A stretch of DNA of 64,000 bases, from contig NZ_QSEK01000007.1 in NCBI RefSeq assembly GCF_003464165.1, forward strand, positions 1 through 64,000. The letters are read 5' to 3'. The notes under the pieces are model-generated. The model searched no databases. It was not told the DNA's origin and saw only the letters and a program-made list of their open reading frames with translations. Each line of letters begins with the position of its first letter. Position 1 is the first letter of the stretch. Shown one piece after another: positions 17,496-27,369 of the stretch. Source of the stretch: Eubacterium sp. AM49-13BH (GTDB taxonomy: Bacteria > Bacillota > Clostridia > Lachnospirales > Lachnospiraceae). A program made the translations under genes and the position numbers.

Positions 17496-18742
17496 TGGAA
17501 TCACTTGAACAGATTGGAATTAAGGCTAAGAAAGCATCAAGATATCTTGCAAAGCTTGGAATAGATGAGAAGAATAAGGCACTTGAAGCGGTTGCTGATG
17601 CACTTACAGCTAATGCAGAGAGTATAATTGCAGCCAATGAAAAAGACCTTGTTAATGCCAAAGCTAACGGAATGAAGCCTGCACTTATTGACAGACTAAC
17701 ACTTGATGTTAAGAGAATTAATGCAATGGCAGACGGAATAAGAGTTCTTACGGGACTTGAAGATCCTGTTGGTGAAGTTACAGGAATGAAGAAAAGACCT
17801 AATGGACTTGTTATCGGAACTAAGAGAGTTCCACTTGGCGTTGTTGCGATTATCTATGAGTCAAGACCTAATGTTACTGCAGATGCATTTGGACTTACAT
17901 TCAAATCAGGCAATGCCTGCATCTTAAGAGGCGGAAGTGATTCTATTAATTCTAATATTGCAATTGCAGATGTTATTGCAAAGGCTCTTTATGACAACGG
18001 AATTAATCCTGATGTTATTAATCTTATAAAAGATACGGATAGAGCACTTGTTAACCAGCTTATGAAGATGAATGATTATGTTGATGTAATTATTCCAAGA
18101 GGTGGAGCAGGGCTTATTAAGAATGTTGTTAATAACAGTACAGTACCTGTAATAGAGACTGGTACAGGCAACTGTCATGTGTATGTTGATGAATATGCTG
18201 ATATTGATATGGCAGTTAAGGTTATATATAATGCCAAGACTTCAAGAATTGGAGTATGTAATGCGTGCGAATCGCTGGTTATTCACAGAGCTGTTGCAAA
18301 GCAGGCTATTCCACTTATTGTTGACGCACTTAAGAAAAAGGATGTTGAAGTACGTGGTGATGAATATGCAATGCAGTGTGATTCAAGAATTGTTCCAGCA
18401 AGTGATGATGACTGGGGAATGGAATATCTTGATTATATTATATCTGTGAAGACTGTTGACTCTGTTGACGAAGCAATAGAACATATTAATACATATAACA
18501 CAGGCCATTCAGAGTCAATAATTACTAAAGATTACAATAATGCCAACAGATTTCTTGATGAAATAGATGCTGCATGTGTATATGTAAATGCTTCTACAAG
18601 ATTTTCTGATGGATTTGAATTTGGCTTTGGCGCTGAGATTGGAATAAGTACGCAGAAGCTCCATGCAAGAGGTCCAATGGGGCTTAAGGCACTTACAACA
18701 ACTAAGTATGTTATATATGGAGAGGGACAGATAAGGCAGTAA
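17495..18742 (+). CDS. proA: Gamma-glutamyl phosphate reductase
   Basis: A 415-aa NADPH-dependent enzyme that reduces glutamyl 5-phosphate to glutamate semialdehyde in proline synthesis. The aldehyde-dehydrogenase-like fold shows the cofactor region VAIIYESRPNVTADAF, the catalytic Cys in NACESLVIH (about residue 255) and the end motif RGPMGLKALTTTKYV. AAGGAGGGAG precedes the start. The protein is full length, in contrast to proB, whose product it needs. Confidence 0.96.
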   Translation: MESLEQIGIKAKKASRYLAKLGIDEKNKALEAVADALTANAESIIAANEKDLVNAKANGMKPALIDRLTLDVKRINAMADGIRVLTGLEDPVGEVTGMKKRPNGLVIGTKRVPLGVVAIIYESRPNVTADAFGLTFKSGNACILRGGSDSINSNIAIADVIAKALYDNGINPDVINLIKDTDRALVNQLMKMNDYVDVIIPRGGAGLIKNVVNNSTVPVIETGTGNCHVYVDEYADIDMAVKVIYNAKTSRIGVCNACESLVIHRAVAKQAIPLIVDALKKKDVEVRGDEYAMQCDSRIVPASDDDWGMEYLDYIISVKTVDSVDEAIEHINTYNTGHSESIITKDYNNANRFLDEIDAACVYVNASTRFSDGFEFGFGAEIGISTQKLHARGPMGLKALTTTKYVIYGEGQIRQ

Positions 18743-18769
18743 AATGTTTTATAAGTATTGGGTGTTTTT

Positions 18770-20445
18770 ATGATTAGAAGAGATTTTGATTTGGAAGAAA
18801 TGAAATACTTCCTTAATCTTGTTGAATTAAGTACAGATGATTACCTGTATATATTTGATTTTACTAATGACAGAGCTATATATTCCAAATCAATTACAGA
18901 TGTATTTCCATTTGCATCCAATGCATTTGAAAATGCTACAGCCCAATTAAAAGCGGTTGTTCATCCTGATGACATTGATATGCTTATGGAAGATCTTCAG
19001 GAAGGTTTTAATGGCAGAAGAAAAGAACACAATCTTGAATACAGATGGAAAACAGTTGATGGCACATATGTTGCCATAAGCTGCCGGGGGCAGTATGTCA
19101 TAAGCCAAGGCATAAAGTACCTTATAGGAAGAATATCTGAGATAGGAAAGCAGAGCAGATTTGATAATAACACGGGACTTTACAGAGAAGTAGTTCTTGA
19201 AAACGTGTACAATGAGTATTGCAAAGTCAGACATTCAAGAGGTTTCCTCATGCTTGTAGGAGTTGATAATTTTAAGGAACTTAATGAAAAATATGGTGCT
19301 AAGACAGGTGATGAAGTACTTAATATTCTTACGGATGCAATCAGAAGATATATAGATACTCCGCTCAGAATATTCAGAATGCCAGGTGATGAATGTGCTA
19401 TATTTATGCCATATACAATCGAGGATAATATTGAGCAGGCTAAGAATTTATATAAGAGAATCAGAAACAGGATTGACAGGGTGATAGAACATAGAAAGTA
19501 TGATATATTCTTTACTATATCTGCGGGAACTGCTGAATTTGATACGGAAAGAGACAGCTTTAATGACTTATTAAAAAATGCTAAATTCTCGCTTCATGCT
19601 GCCAAATTAAATGGTAAGAACCGCTGTGAAATATTTGATTCTGTCAATTATATAGAATATATTAGGAAACTTGGTATACAGGATGAACTTCGCAGATGTA
19701 TAAGCGAAGGTTTTGAAGGCTTTGAGTTGTATTTTCAGCCTATATATAATCCACAGAATGATAGGCTGTCAGGAGCTGAGGCACTTATAAGGTGGAATTG
19801 TTCAAAGTATGGCTTTATGGGACCGGACAAGTTTATTCCACTATTGGAGGAAAGCGCACTTATTATTCCACTTGGAAGATGGATAATTGATTCGGCTGCC
19901 AAAGCATGCAACAGATGGATTACCAATATTCCAGACTTTGTAATGCATATTAATCTGTCTTTTGTACAGATTGTCAAAAGTAATATAATTAAAGATGTAT
20001 TGGAGTATATTGGAAGGTATAGTGCAGCCAATAATCATTATGTATTTGAGATAACCGAAACAATTGAGATGGACCGGATTCCGGCAGTTGAGCGGGTATT
20101 TAAAGAATTTATAAAGAATGATTTCAGACTTGCTATTGATGATTTTGGAACGGGATATTCCAACTATGGATATATGCGTGACAAAATATTTGATATAGTT
20201 AAGGTTGACAGGTCATTTATAACTGACATAGATAAACAGAGAAATAATTATCTTATGGTCAGTTTTATAGTTAAGATGGCACATGAGATGGGATTGCATG
20301 TGTGTATTGAGGGTGTTGAGACAAAGGAAGAGCTTTCGTGTGTCAGGGAACTTGGCGCAGATTATATTCAGGGATACTATTATGGTAAGCTGTATGCGTT
20401 GCTGATTTTGAAGAACAGCATTTGAAAAAGCTCATATTAGGATAA
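18770..20445 (+). CDS. PAS-GGDEF-EAL protein, probable c-di-GMP phosphodiesterase; frame-broken at the end
   Basis: A roughly 558-aa signalling protein. An N-terminal PAS-like fold spans about residues 20-120. The GGDEF domain follows, with its signature changed to PGDEC, so cyclase activity is doubtful. The EAL domain begins near residue 300 and keeps the metal and catalytic motifs: GAEALIRW, FEITET, DDFGTGYS, KVDRSF, EGVET and QGYYYGK. The frame ends at 20425 just after GYYYGK. Restoring one C near 20390 gives a normal end (PVCVADFEEQHLKKL) with the stop at 20445. No membrane segment is seen, so it is cytoplasmic. Confidence 0.88.
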
Positions 20446-20469
20446 GTATAGAATGGAGAAATGTAGATA

Positions 20470-21891
20470 ATGCAGGAAGTTAATAACACCAGTGCACTTG
20501 AAGAACAGCTTTATTATATTGGAGAATGTAAGAAGTTTTTGGAAAAGAAAACAAAAGAAATAGGCAGACCATTGTATGCATGTGTACACACATTTGGATG
20601 CCAGATGAATGCAAGGGATTCGGAGAAGCTTCTCGGTGTACTTAAAGAGATTGGATATCTTGAGACAGAGGACGAGGATAAGTCAGATTTTGTTATATAT
20701 AATACATGTACTGTAAGAGAGAATGCCAACCTTAAGGTTTATGGACGTCTCGGACATCTTAAGAATGTCAAAAGAAAGAATCCGCATATGCTTATTGCAA
20801 TGTGTGGCTGTATGATGCAGGAACCTGATGTGGTCGAGAAGATAAGAGATTCTTATAAGTTTGTTGATATTGTTTTTGGTACATTTAACATATATGCAAT
20901 GGCAAAGCTTATATATAACAGAATCACATCAGGAAGCCAGGTTATTGATATCTGGGAAAAGACAAAGGATATTGTTGAGGAGCTTCCTACAGAAAGAAAG
21001 TTCCCATTCAAATCAGGTGTTAATATTATGTACGGCTGTAATAATTTCTGTACTTACTGTATTGTGCCTTATGTACGAGGAAGAGAGATAAGCCGTGAGC
21101 CTAAGGATATCATTATGGAGATTGAAAGGCTTGTAAAGGATGGCGTCAAGGAAGTTATGCTTCTTGGACAAAATGTTGATTCTTATGGAAAGACGCTTGA
21201 CAATCCGGTATCATTTGCGCAGCTTCTAAGAGAGATTGATAAGATAGAGGGACTTGAAAGAATCAGATTCATGACACCTCATCCTAAGGATATTGAGGAA
21301 GAAACTCTTGAAGTTATAAGAGATTCCAAGAAAATATGTAATCATATACATTTTCCACTTCAGTCAGGAAGCTCAAGGCTTCTTAAACTGATGAACAGAA
21401 AGTATACTAAAGAGCATTACTTAGAACATGTTGAGATGATAAGAAGAATCCTGCCCGATGTTTCTATTACAACTGATATTATTGTTGGGTTTCCAGGAGA
21501 GACAGAGGAAGATTTCGAGGATACTATTGATGTTGTAAAGAAAGCAAAGTTTGATAGCGCATATACATTTATTTATTCAAAAAGAACGGGTACTCCTGCT
21601 GCCAGAATGGAGAATCAGGTGCCTGAGAATGTTGTTAAGGACAGATTTAACAGACTGCTTGCAACTGTCAATGAAGTATCACATGAACATATCAGGAGAT
21701 ACGAAGGCATGGATATGAAGGTGCTTGTTGAGGGTAAAGATGACCATGAAGAAGGCTTTGTTACAGGCAGAATGACTAACAATATTCTTGTACATTTCGC
21801 AGGAGATGAATCACTTATCGGACAGATTGTGACAGTACATCTTGACGAATGCAAGGGATTTTACTATATGGGAAGACTTATAGAGGATTAA
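20470..21891 (+). CDS. miaB: tRNA-2-methylthio-N6-dimethylallyladenosine synthase MiaB
   Basis: A 473-aa radical SAM methylthiotransferase that converts i6A37 to ms2i6A37 in tRNAs reading U-initial codons. The N-terminal UPF0004 domain supplies the auxiliary cluster Cys residues (THFGCQMN motif as HTFGCQMNARDSE, NTCTVRENA, CGCMMQ). The radical SAM motif CNNFCTYC is near residue 195. A TRAM domain ends the protein. The N-terminus is about 35 residues longer than in E. coli, as usual in Firmicutes. MiaA, which makes the substrate i6A, is encoded downstream in the same run of genes. Confidence 0.96.
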   Translation: MQEVNNTSALEEQLYYIGECKKFLEKKTKEIGRPLYACVHTFGCQMNARDSEKLLGVLKEIGYLETEDEDKSDFVIYNTCTVRENANLKVYGRLGHLKNVKRKNPHMLIAMCGCMMQEPDVVEKIRDSYKFVDIVFGTFNIYAMAKLIYNRITSGSQVIDIWEKTKDIVEELPTERKFPFKSGVNIMYGCNNFCTYCIVPYVRGREISREPKDIIMEIERLVKDGVKEVMLLGQNVDSYGKTLDNPVSFAQLLREIDKIEGLERIRFMTPHPKDIEEETLEVIRDSKKICNHIHFPLQSGSSRLLKLMNRKYTKEHYLEHVEMIRRILPDVSITTDIIVGFPGETEEDFEDTIDVVKKAKFDSAYTFIYSKRTGTPAARMENQVPENVVKDRFNRLLATVNEVSHEHIRRYEGMDMKVLVEGKDDHEEGFVTGRMTNNILVHFAGDESLIGQIVTVHLDECKGFYYMGRLIED

Positions 21892-21906
21892 TCAGGGAGT
21901 AATATA

Positions 21907-24561
21907 ATGGCAGAGTATTCACCAATGATGCAGCATTATCTTGCTACTAAAGCAGAGTACAAGGACTGCATACTTTTTTACAGACTTGGAGATTTCTATG
22001 AAATGTTTTTTGATGACGCTTTGGTTGTCTCTAAGGAACTGGAACTTACATTAACAGGAAAAGACTGCGGACAGGAGGAACGTGCGCCTATGTGCGGCGT
22101 TCCTTTTCATGCGGCAGAAACTTATATTAACAGGCTTGTTTCTAATGGACACAAGGTCGCAATATGCGAGCAGATGGAAGACCCTAAGCAGGCGAAAGGT
22201 ATCGTCAAAAGAGAGGTTATAAAGGTTGTAACACCAGGAACTAACTTAAACAGTCAGGCACTTGATGAAACTAAGAACAATTATCTTATGAGTATTGTTT
22301 ATCTTGGAGATGTGCTTGGTGTTGCTATTGCAGATTATTCAACAGGTGACTTTTTTGTAACTGAGATTGAGACAGGTGCGGAGCTTATTGATGAAATTAA
22401 TAAGTTTGTTCCTTCAGAGATAATACTTAACGAGTATTTTGCAATGAGTGGAATTGATCTTACATTTATATCTGAAAAGCTTTCTGTATCAGTGTCAACA
22501 CTTGAGAACTGGTATTTTGATGATGATTCATGCAAGGCAAAGCTGAAAGAACATTTTCATGTAAATATGCTGGACGGACTTGGAATCAAGGACTATCCGG
22601 TAGGAATTGATGCTGCGGGAGCACTTCTTATATATCTTACCCAGACACAGAAAAGTGATATGTCTCATATCACAAGCATTGTACCTTACACAACAGGTAA
22701 ATACATGCTTATAGACAGTTCATCAAGACGAAATCTTGAACTTGTTGAGACTATGCGTGAAAAGCAGAAAAAAGGCTCGCTTCTGTGGGTACTTGATAAG
22801 ACCAAGACTGCAATGGGCGCAAGAGCGTTAAGAAATCTCGTGCTGCAGCCGCTTATTAACAGAGACGAGATTATAAGGAGACAGGACGCTATAGAGGAGC
22901 TTTCTGATAATGCAATTGACAGGGAAGAGATTCGTGAATATCTCGGTCCTATATATGACCTTGAGCGAATTATGACTAAGATTAGCTGTAAGTCAGCTAA
23001 TCCAAGGGATTTAATTGCATTTAAGAATTCCCTTGAGATGATACCTCACATTAAGAATCAGACAGGACATTTTAAGTGTGATGTATTCAGACAGTGCTTT
23101 GAGCAGATGGACGACTTAAAAGACTTATATAATCTTGTAGACACTGCAATTATAGATGATCCTCCAATTACAATGCGTGATGGTGGAATGATAAAGGACG
23201 GCTTCTCAGCAGAGGCTGATGAGCTTCGTAATGCCAAGATTAAAGGAAAAGAATGGCTTGCAGAGCTTGAAAGCAGGGAGAAAGAAAAGACAGGAATTAA
23301 GAATCTTAAAGTTAAGTATAACAAGGTATTCGGATATTACCTGGAGGTTACTAATTCATTTAAAAATCTTGTTCCTGCTGAATGGGTACGAAAGCAGACT
23401 CTTACCGGTTCTGAAAGATACACTACAGATGAGTTAAAGCATCTTGAAGATATTATACTTGGTGCAGAGGATAAGCTCTACTCACTTGAGTATGACCTGT
23501 TTTGTGAGGTCAGAGAGCGTATTGCAGCAGAGGTTGTAAGAATACAGAATACGGCCAAGGCTATTGCGATGATTGATGTGTATGCATCACTTTCTGTTGT
23601 TGCAACACAGAATAATTTTGTAAGACCTAAGATTAATGAAAAGGGTATTATAGATATCAAGAATGGTCGTCACCCTGTAGTTGAGAAGATGATTTCTAAT
23701 GATATGTTCATTGCTAATGATACTTATCTTGACAATGGCATGAATAGGATTTCGATTATCACAGGTCCTAATATGGCTGGTAAATCTACATATATGAGAC
23801 AGACTGCACTTATTGTGCTTATGGCACAGACAGGTTCTTTTGTACCTGCTGATTCAGCTAATATATGTATCGTAGACCGTATATTTACACGAGTCGGAGC
23901 GTCTGATGATTTGGCTTCCGGACAGTCTACTTTCATGGTTGAGATGACAGAGGTTGCCAATATCTTAAGAAATGCAACGCCTAAAAGTCTTATAATTCTT
24001 GATGAAATCGGAAGAGGTACAAGCACATTTGATGGATTAAGTATTGCATGGGCCGTTGTTGAGTATATTGCCAATACTAAATACTTAGGAGCCAAAACAC
24101 TTTTTGCAACACATTACCATGAGCTTACTGAATTAGAAGGAACTCTTGACGGAGTCAATAATTACTGTATTGCTGTCAAGGAGAATGGCGATGATATTGT
24201 CTTTTTAAGAAAGATTGTAAAGGGAGGTGCGGATAAGAGTTATGGTATTCAGGTTGCCAAGCTTGCAGGAGTTCCTGATGTGGTGCTTAACAGGGCAAAG
24301 GAACTTGTTGTTGATTTAAGTGACGCTGATATATCACAGAAAGCCAGGGATATTGCACAGTATTCCAAGAAGCTTGACAAGATGAATGACAAGTACAGAA
24401 AGGTTAATGACCTTGAAGTTAAGCAGATGTCACTTTTTGATACTGTTAAGGATGATGATATAGTAACTGATATTATGAATCTTGATATAAGCAATATGAC
24501 ACCTATAGATGCACTTAATACACTTTATAAGCTGCAGGGAAAAGCTAAGAACCGCTGGTAA
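21907..24561 (+). CDS. mutS: DNA mismatch repair protein MutS
   Basis: An 884-aa mismatch sensor ATPase. The mispair-binding motif GDFYEMFFDDA is at residue 26, followed by connector, lever and clamp domains. The ATPase domain shows GPNMAGKSTYMRQ (Walker A, about residue 620), DEIGRGTSTFDG (Walker B) and the THYHEL switch. The C-terminus holds a short helical tail. GGGAG precedes the ATG. miaB ends 15 bases upstream; mutL follows after a 70-base structured spacer, which is the common Firmicute order. Confidence 0.97.
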   Translation: MAEYSPMMQHYLATKAEYKDCILFYRLGDFYEMFFDDALVVSKELELTLTGKDCGQEERAPMCGVPFHAAETYINRLVSNGHKVAICEQMEDPKQAKGIVKREVIKVVTPGTNLNSQALDETKNNYLMSIVYLGDVLGVAIADYSTGDFFVTEIETGAELIDEINKFVPSEIILNEYFAMSGIDLTFISEKLSVSVSTLENWYFDDDSCKAKLKEHFHVNMLDGLGIKDYPVGIDAAGALLIYLTQTQKSDMSHITSIVPYTTGKYMLIDSSSRRNLELVETMREKQKKGSLLWVLDKTKTAMGARALRNLVLQPLINRDEIIRRQDAIEELSDNAIDREEIREYLGPIYDLERIMTKISCKSANPRDLIAFKNSLEMIPHIKNQTGHFKCDVFRQCFEQMDDLKDLYNLVDTAIIDDPPITMRDGGMIKDGFSAEADELRNAKIKGKEWLAELESREKEKTGIKNLKVKYNKVFGYYLEVTNSFKNLVPAEWVRKQTLTGSERYTTDELKHLEDIILGAEDKLYSLEYDLFCEVRERIAAEVVRIQNTAKAIAMIDVYASLSVVATQNNFVRPKINEKGIIDIKNGRHPVVEKMISNDMFIANDTYLDNGMNRISIITGPNMAGKSTYMRQTALIVLMAQTGSFVPADSANICIVDRIFTRVGASDDLASGQSTFMVEMTEVANILRNATPKSLIILDEIGRGTSTFDGLSIAWAVVEYIANTKYLGAKTLFATHYHELTELEGTLDGVNNYCIAVKENGDDIVFLRKIVKGGADKSYGIQVAKLAGVPDVVLNRAKELVVDLSDADISQKARDIAQYSKKLDKMNDKYRKVNDLEVKQMSLFDTVKDDDIVTDIMNLDISNMTPIDALNTLYKLQGKAKNRW

Positions 24562-24631
24562 AACAGGGAGGCTAAATCCTCTGCTCCTGCAAGGGCAGTC
24601 GCATTTTGTTTCACAAAACAGGGAGGATTGT
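24561..24631 (+). promoter_or_regulatory. Structured mutS-mutL spacer masking the mutL ribosome site
   Basis: AATCCTC (24575-24581) can pair with GAGGATT (24623-24629), which contains the mutL Shine-Dalgarno. Inside are smaller hairpins: CTGC...GCAG (24581-24597) and TTTTGT-TTC-ACAAAA (24604-24618). AAACAGGGAGG is present twice, at 24561 and 24616. Pairing is seen; control is inferred. Confidence 0.4.
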
Positions 24632-26419
24632 ATGTCAATAACACTTTTAGACCAGAATACGATTAATAAGATTGCTGCAGGAGAGGTTGTCGAAAGACCT
24701 TCTTCTGTAGTTAAGGAGCTTGTTGAAAATGCTATTGATGCCGGAGCAACTGCGATTACAGTTGAGATAAAGGAAGGTGGAATTTCATTTATCAGGGTTA
24801 CTGATAATGGAAGTGGTATCAATAAAGATGAGATTGAGATAGCATTTAAAAGACATGCTACAAGTAAAATTAAATCAATTGAAGATCTTATGGCGGTTTC
24901 GTCTCTTGGCTTCAGAGGTGAGGCACTTGCAAGTATAGCTGCTGTATCCCAGGTTGAACTTATTACAAAGACTGCCGAATGCTTAAGCGGTGTGCATTAT
25001 ACTATTGATGGCGGCGTACCCGGGGAAGTGGCAGAAATAGGTGCTCCGGAGGGAACTACATTTATTGTAAGAAATCTTTTCTATAATACTCCTGTTAGAA
25101 GAAAGTTCTTAAAAACTGCTACAACTGAGGGTGGATATATTGGTTCGCTTGTGGAATATCTGGCACTTTCGCATCCTGATATTTCGTTCAGATTCATAAG
25201 CAATAACCAGAATAAGCTGCATACATCGGGTAATATGAATCTTAAGGATATAATATATAATGTGTATGGCCGGGATATAACTAATAATCTGTATGAAATC
25301 AGCGGCAAGTCTCAGGATATTGAGGCTTCCGGTTTTATTGGCAAGCCTATGGTTGTCCGCGGAAACAGGACTTATGAGAATTATTATATCAATGGCAGAT
25401 ATATAAAGAGCAGTATTATAACTAAGGCTATAGAGGATGCCTATAAGGGCTTTATAATGCCACACAATTATCCGTTCAGTGCAATACATTTTAAGATTAA
25501 TCCTGCAATTATTGATGTAAATGTGCATCCAACCAAGATGGAGCTGCGCTTCTCGAACAATGAATATATATATAATTTTGTGTACGATACATGTTTAAAA
25601 GCACTTAATTCAAAGGAACTTATAGCAGAAGTTTCTGTGCCAGAGCCTGTTGCAGTTAAAATGCAGGAAGCACCTGTTGTAAGAAATGTTATGCCAGATA
25701 TTAAATTGCCTGAACCTTTTGAAATTAAGCGTTCTGAGCAGATGGTTAAAGAAGATAAAGTAAGATATGAAGCTCTGACAAAATCCGAACCACCAAAGCA
25801 GATGAACCTTTTTGAGAATAAACTTCTTGATGAGAACAGCCGTAACAAATACAGAATCATAGGACAGCTGTTTGATACCTACTGGCTCATTGAATTTGAA
25901 GATAAGTTCTATATGATGGATCAGCATGCAGCACATGAAAAGGTGCTTTATGAAAGAACAATGAATAAGCTTCATAATAAGACAATAGGAACTCAGATGA
26001 TTCTTCCACCGATTGTATTGTCACTTAATATGCATGAGGAAGAAATATACAAGGCTAATCAGGATATATTTAAAAGATTAGGATATGAGATAGAAGAATT
26101 CGGCGGTAATGAATATAAGGTTACAGGAATTCCTGCCGGACTTCCTAAAATGGATTACAAACAGCTCCTTATTGATGTTCTGGATGGACTTTCTGAAGAA
26201 AGTGCCGGAAAAGATCCTGATATTATCACTGAAAAGGTTGCAAGTATGTCGTGTAAAGCGGCTGTAAAGGGCAATAACAGACTGTCATTTAATGAAGCAT
26301 TTGAACTGATGGACGAGCTTATGAAGGCAGAAAATCCATATAACTGTCCACACGGCAGACCAACGCTTATTATGATGAGCAAATATGAGATAGAAAAGAA
26401 ATTTAAACGAATAGTATAG
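24632..26419 (+). CDS. mutL: DNA mismatch repair protein MutL
   Basis: A 595-aa GHKL ATPase linking MutS to strand incision. The N-terminal ATP motifs are NTINKIAAGEVVERP, ENAIDAGA, DNGSGI and GFRGEALASI. The C-terminal region carries DQHAAHEKVLYE, the endonuclease metal motif of MutL proteins in bacteria without MutH, and CPHGRPT near the end. ATG 24632 has GGGAGG upstream; the frame is open to 24509 only through the end of mutS and the spacer. The linker between the two domains (about residues 340-400) is low in conservation and rich in Pro and Glu. Confidence 0.97.
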   Translation: MSITLLDQNTINKIAAGEVVERPSSVVKELVENAIDAGATAITVEIKEGGISFIRVTDNGSGINKDEIEIAFKRHATSKIKSIEDLMAVSSLGFRGEALASIAAVSQVELITKTAECLSGVHYTIDGGVPGEVAEIGAPEGTTFIVRNLFYNTPVRRKFLKTATTEGGYIGSLVEYLALSHPDISFRFISNNQNKLHTSGNMNLKDIIYNVYGRDITNNLYEISGKSQDIEASGFIGKPMVVRGNRTYENYYINGRYIKSSIITKAIEDAYKGFIMPHNYPFSAIHFKINPAIIDVNVHPTKMELRFSNNEYIYNFVYDTCLKALNSKELIAEVSVPEPVAVKMQEAPVVRNVMPDIKLPEPFEIKRSEQMVKEDKVRYEALTKSEPPKQMNLFENKLLDENSRNKYRIIGQLFDTYWLIEFEDKFYMMDQHAAHEKVLYERTMNKLHNKTIGTQMILPPIVLSLNMHEEEIYKANQDIFKRLGYEIEEFGGNEYKVTGIPAGLPKMDYKQLLIDVLDGLSEESAGKDPDIITEKVASMSCKAAVKGNNRLSFNEAFELMDELMKAENPYNCPHGRPTLIMMSKYEIEKKFKRIV

Positions 26420-26427
26420 AGGCTGAT

Positions 26428-27369
26428 ATGAAAAAAGAACCTTTAATAATACTTACAGGTCCGACAGCAGTTGGAAAGACAGAGCTTTCCATTGCACTTG
26501 CAAAGGCGGTAAACGGTGAGATAATAAGTGCCGATTCCATGCAGGTGTACAGATATATGGATATCGGAACTGCCAAGATAACAAAAGAAGAGATGCAGGG
26601 TGTTAAGCATTATCTTGTTGATGAGATTGAGCCGACAGAGGGCTTTGATGTGGCAAGATTCAAGACTATGGCTGTAGATGCAATACAAAAAATCCGTGAG
26701 AACGGTCATATTCCTGTAGTTGTTGGCGGTACAGGATTTTATATTCAGGCACTTTTATATGATTCTACATTTGAAGATGATGAAAGTGATTATGAATACA
26801 GGGATTACCTTCAGGGGATTGCTGATACCAAGGGCGCAGAGGTGCTTCACGATATGTTAAAGGAAGCTGACCCTGAATCTGCAGAGGCAATTCATGCCAA
26901 TAATGTCAAAAGAGTTATCCGTGCACTTGAATTTTATAAGACGACAGGCAGGAAGATATCAGAACATAATAACGAGCAGAGAGCTAAAGAGTCGCCTTAT
27001 AATTTCTGCTACTTTGTCCTTAATGATAAAAGAGAAATTTTATATGACAGAATAAACAGGCGTGTTGATATAATGTTTGACAATGGACTGCTTGATGAGG
27101 TAAAACATTTGTCGGACATGGGGCTTGTAAAGGACGATGTTGCCATGCAGGGGATTGGATATAAAGAGGTATTCGATTATCTTGAAGGCAGATGTGATGA
27201 GGCTGGTCTTAGAGAAATGATTAAGCAGGATACAAGACATTTTGCAAAAAGACAGCTTACATGGTTTAGAAGAGAACCGTCGGTTACATGGGTGGATTTT
27301 TCCCAGATACGAAGAGAAGATGCACTTTCGTATATGCTTGAACAACTAAAAGAAAAGGAAATTATATGA
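26428..27369 (+). CDS. miaA: tRNA dimethylallyltransferase MiaA
   Basis: A 313-aa enzyme transferring a dimethylallyl group to A37 of tRNAs that read U-initial codons. The P-loop GPTAVGKTELS is at residue 10, then DSMQVYRYMDIGTAK and the core VVGGTGFYIQALLY. The C-terminal part has the typical QDTRHFAKRQLTWFRR motif. It starts 8 bases after mutL and its stop overlaps the start of the PLP lyase gene (ATGA), so the run miaB-mutS-mutL-miaA and the lyase are in one unit. Confidence 0.96.
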   Translation: MKKEPLIILTGPTAVGKTELSIALAKAVNGEIISADSMQVYRYMDIGTAKITKEEMQGVKHYLVDEIEPTEGFDVARFKTMAVDAIQKIRENGHIPVVVGGTGFYIQALLYDSTFEDDESDYEYRDYLQGIADTKGAEVLHDMLKEADPESAEAIHANNVKRVIRALEFYKTTGRKISEHNNEQRAKESPYNFCYFVLNDKREILYDRINRRVDIMFDNGLLDEVKHLSDMGLVKDDVAMQGIGYKEVFDYLEGRCDEAGLREMIKQDTRHFAKRQLTWFRREPSVTWVDFSQIRREDALSYMLEQLKEKEII

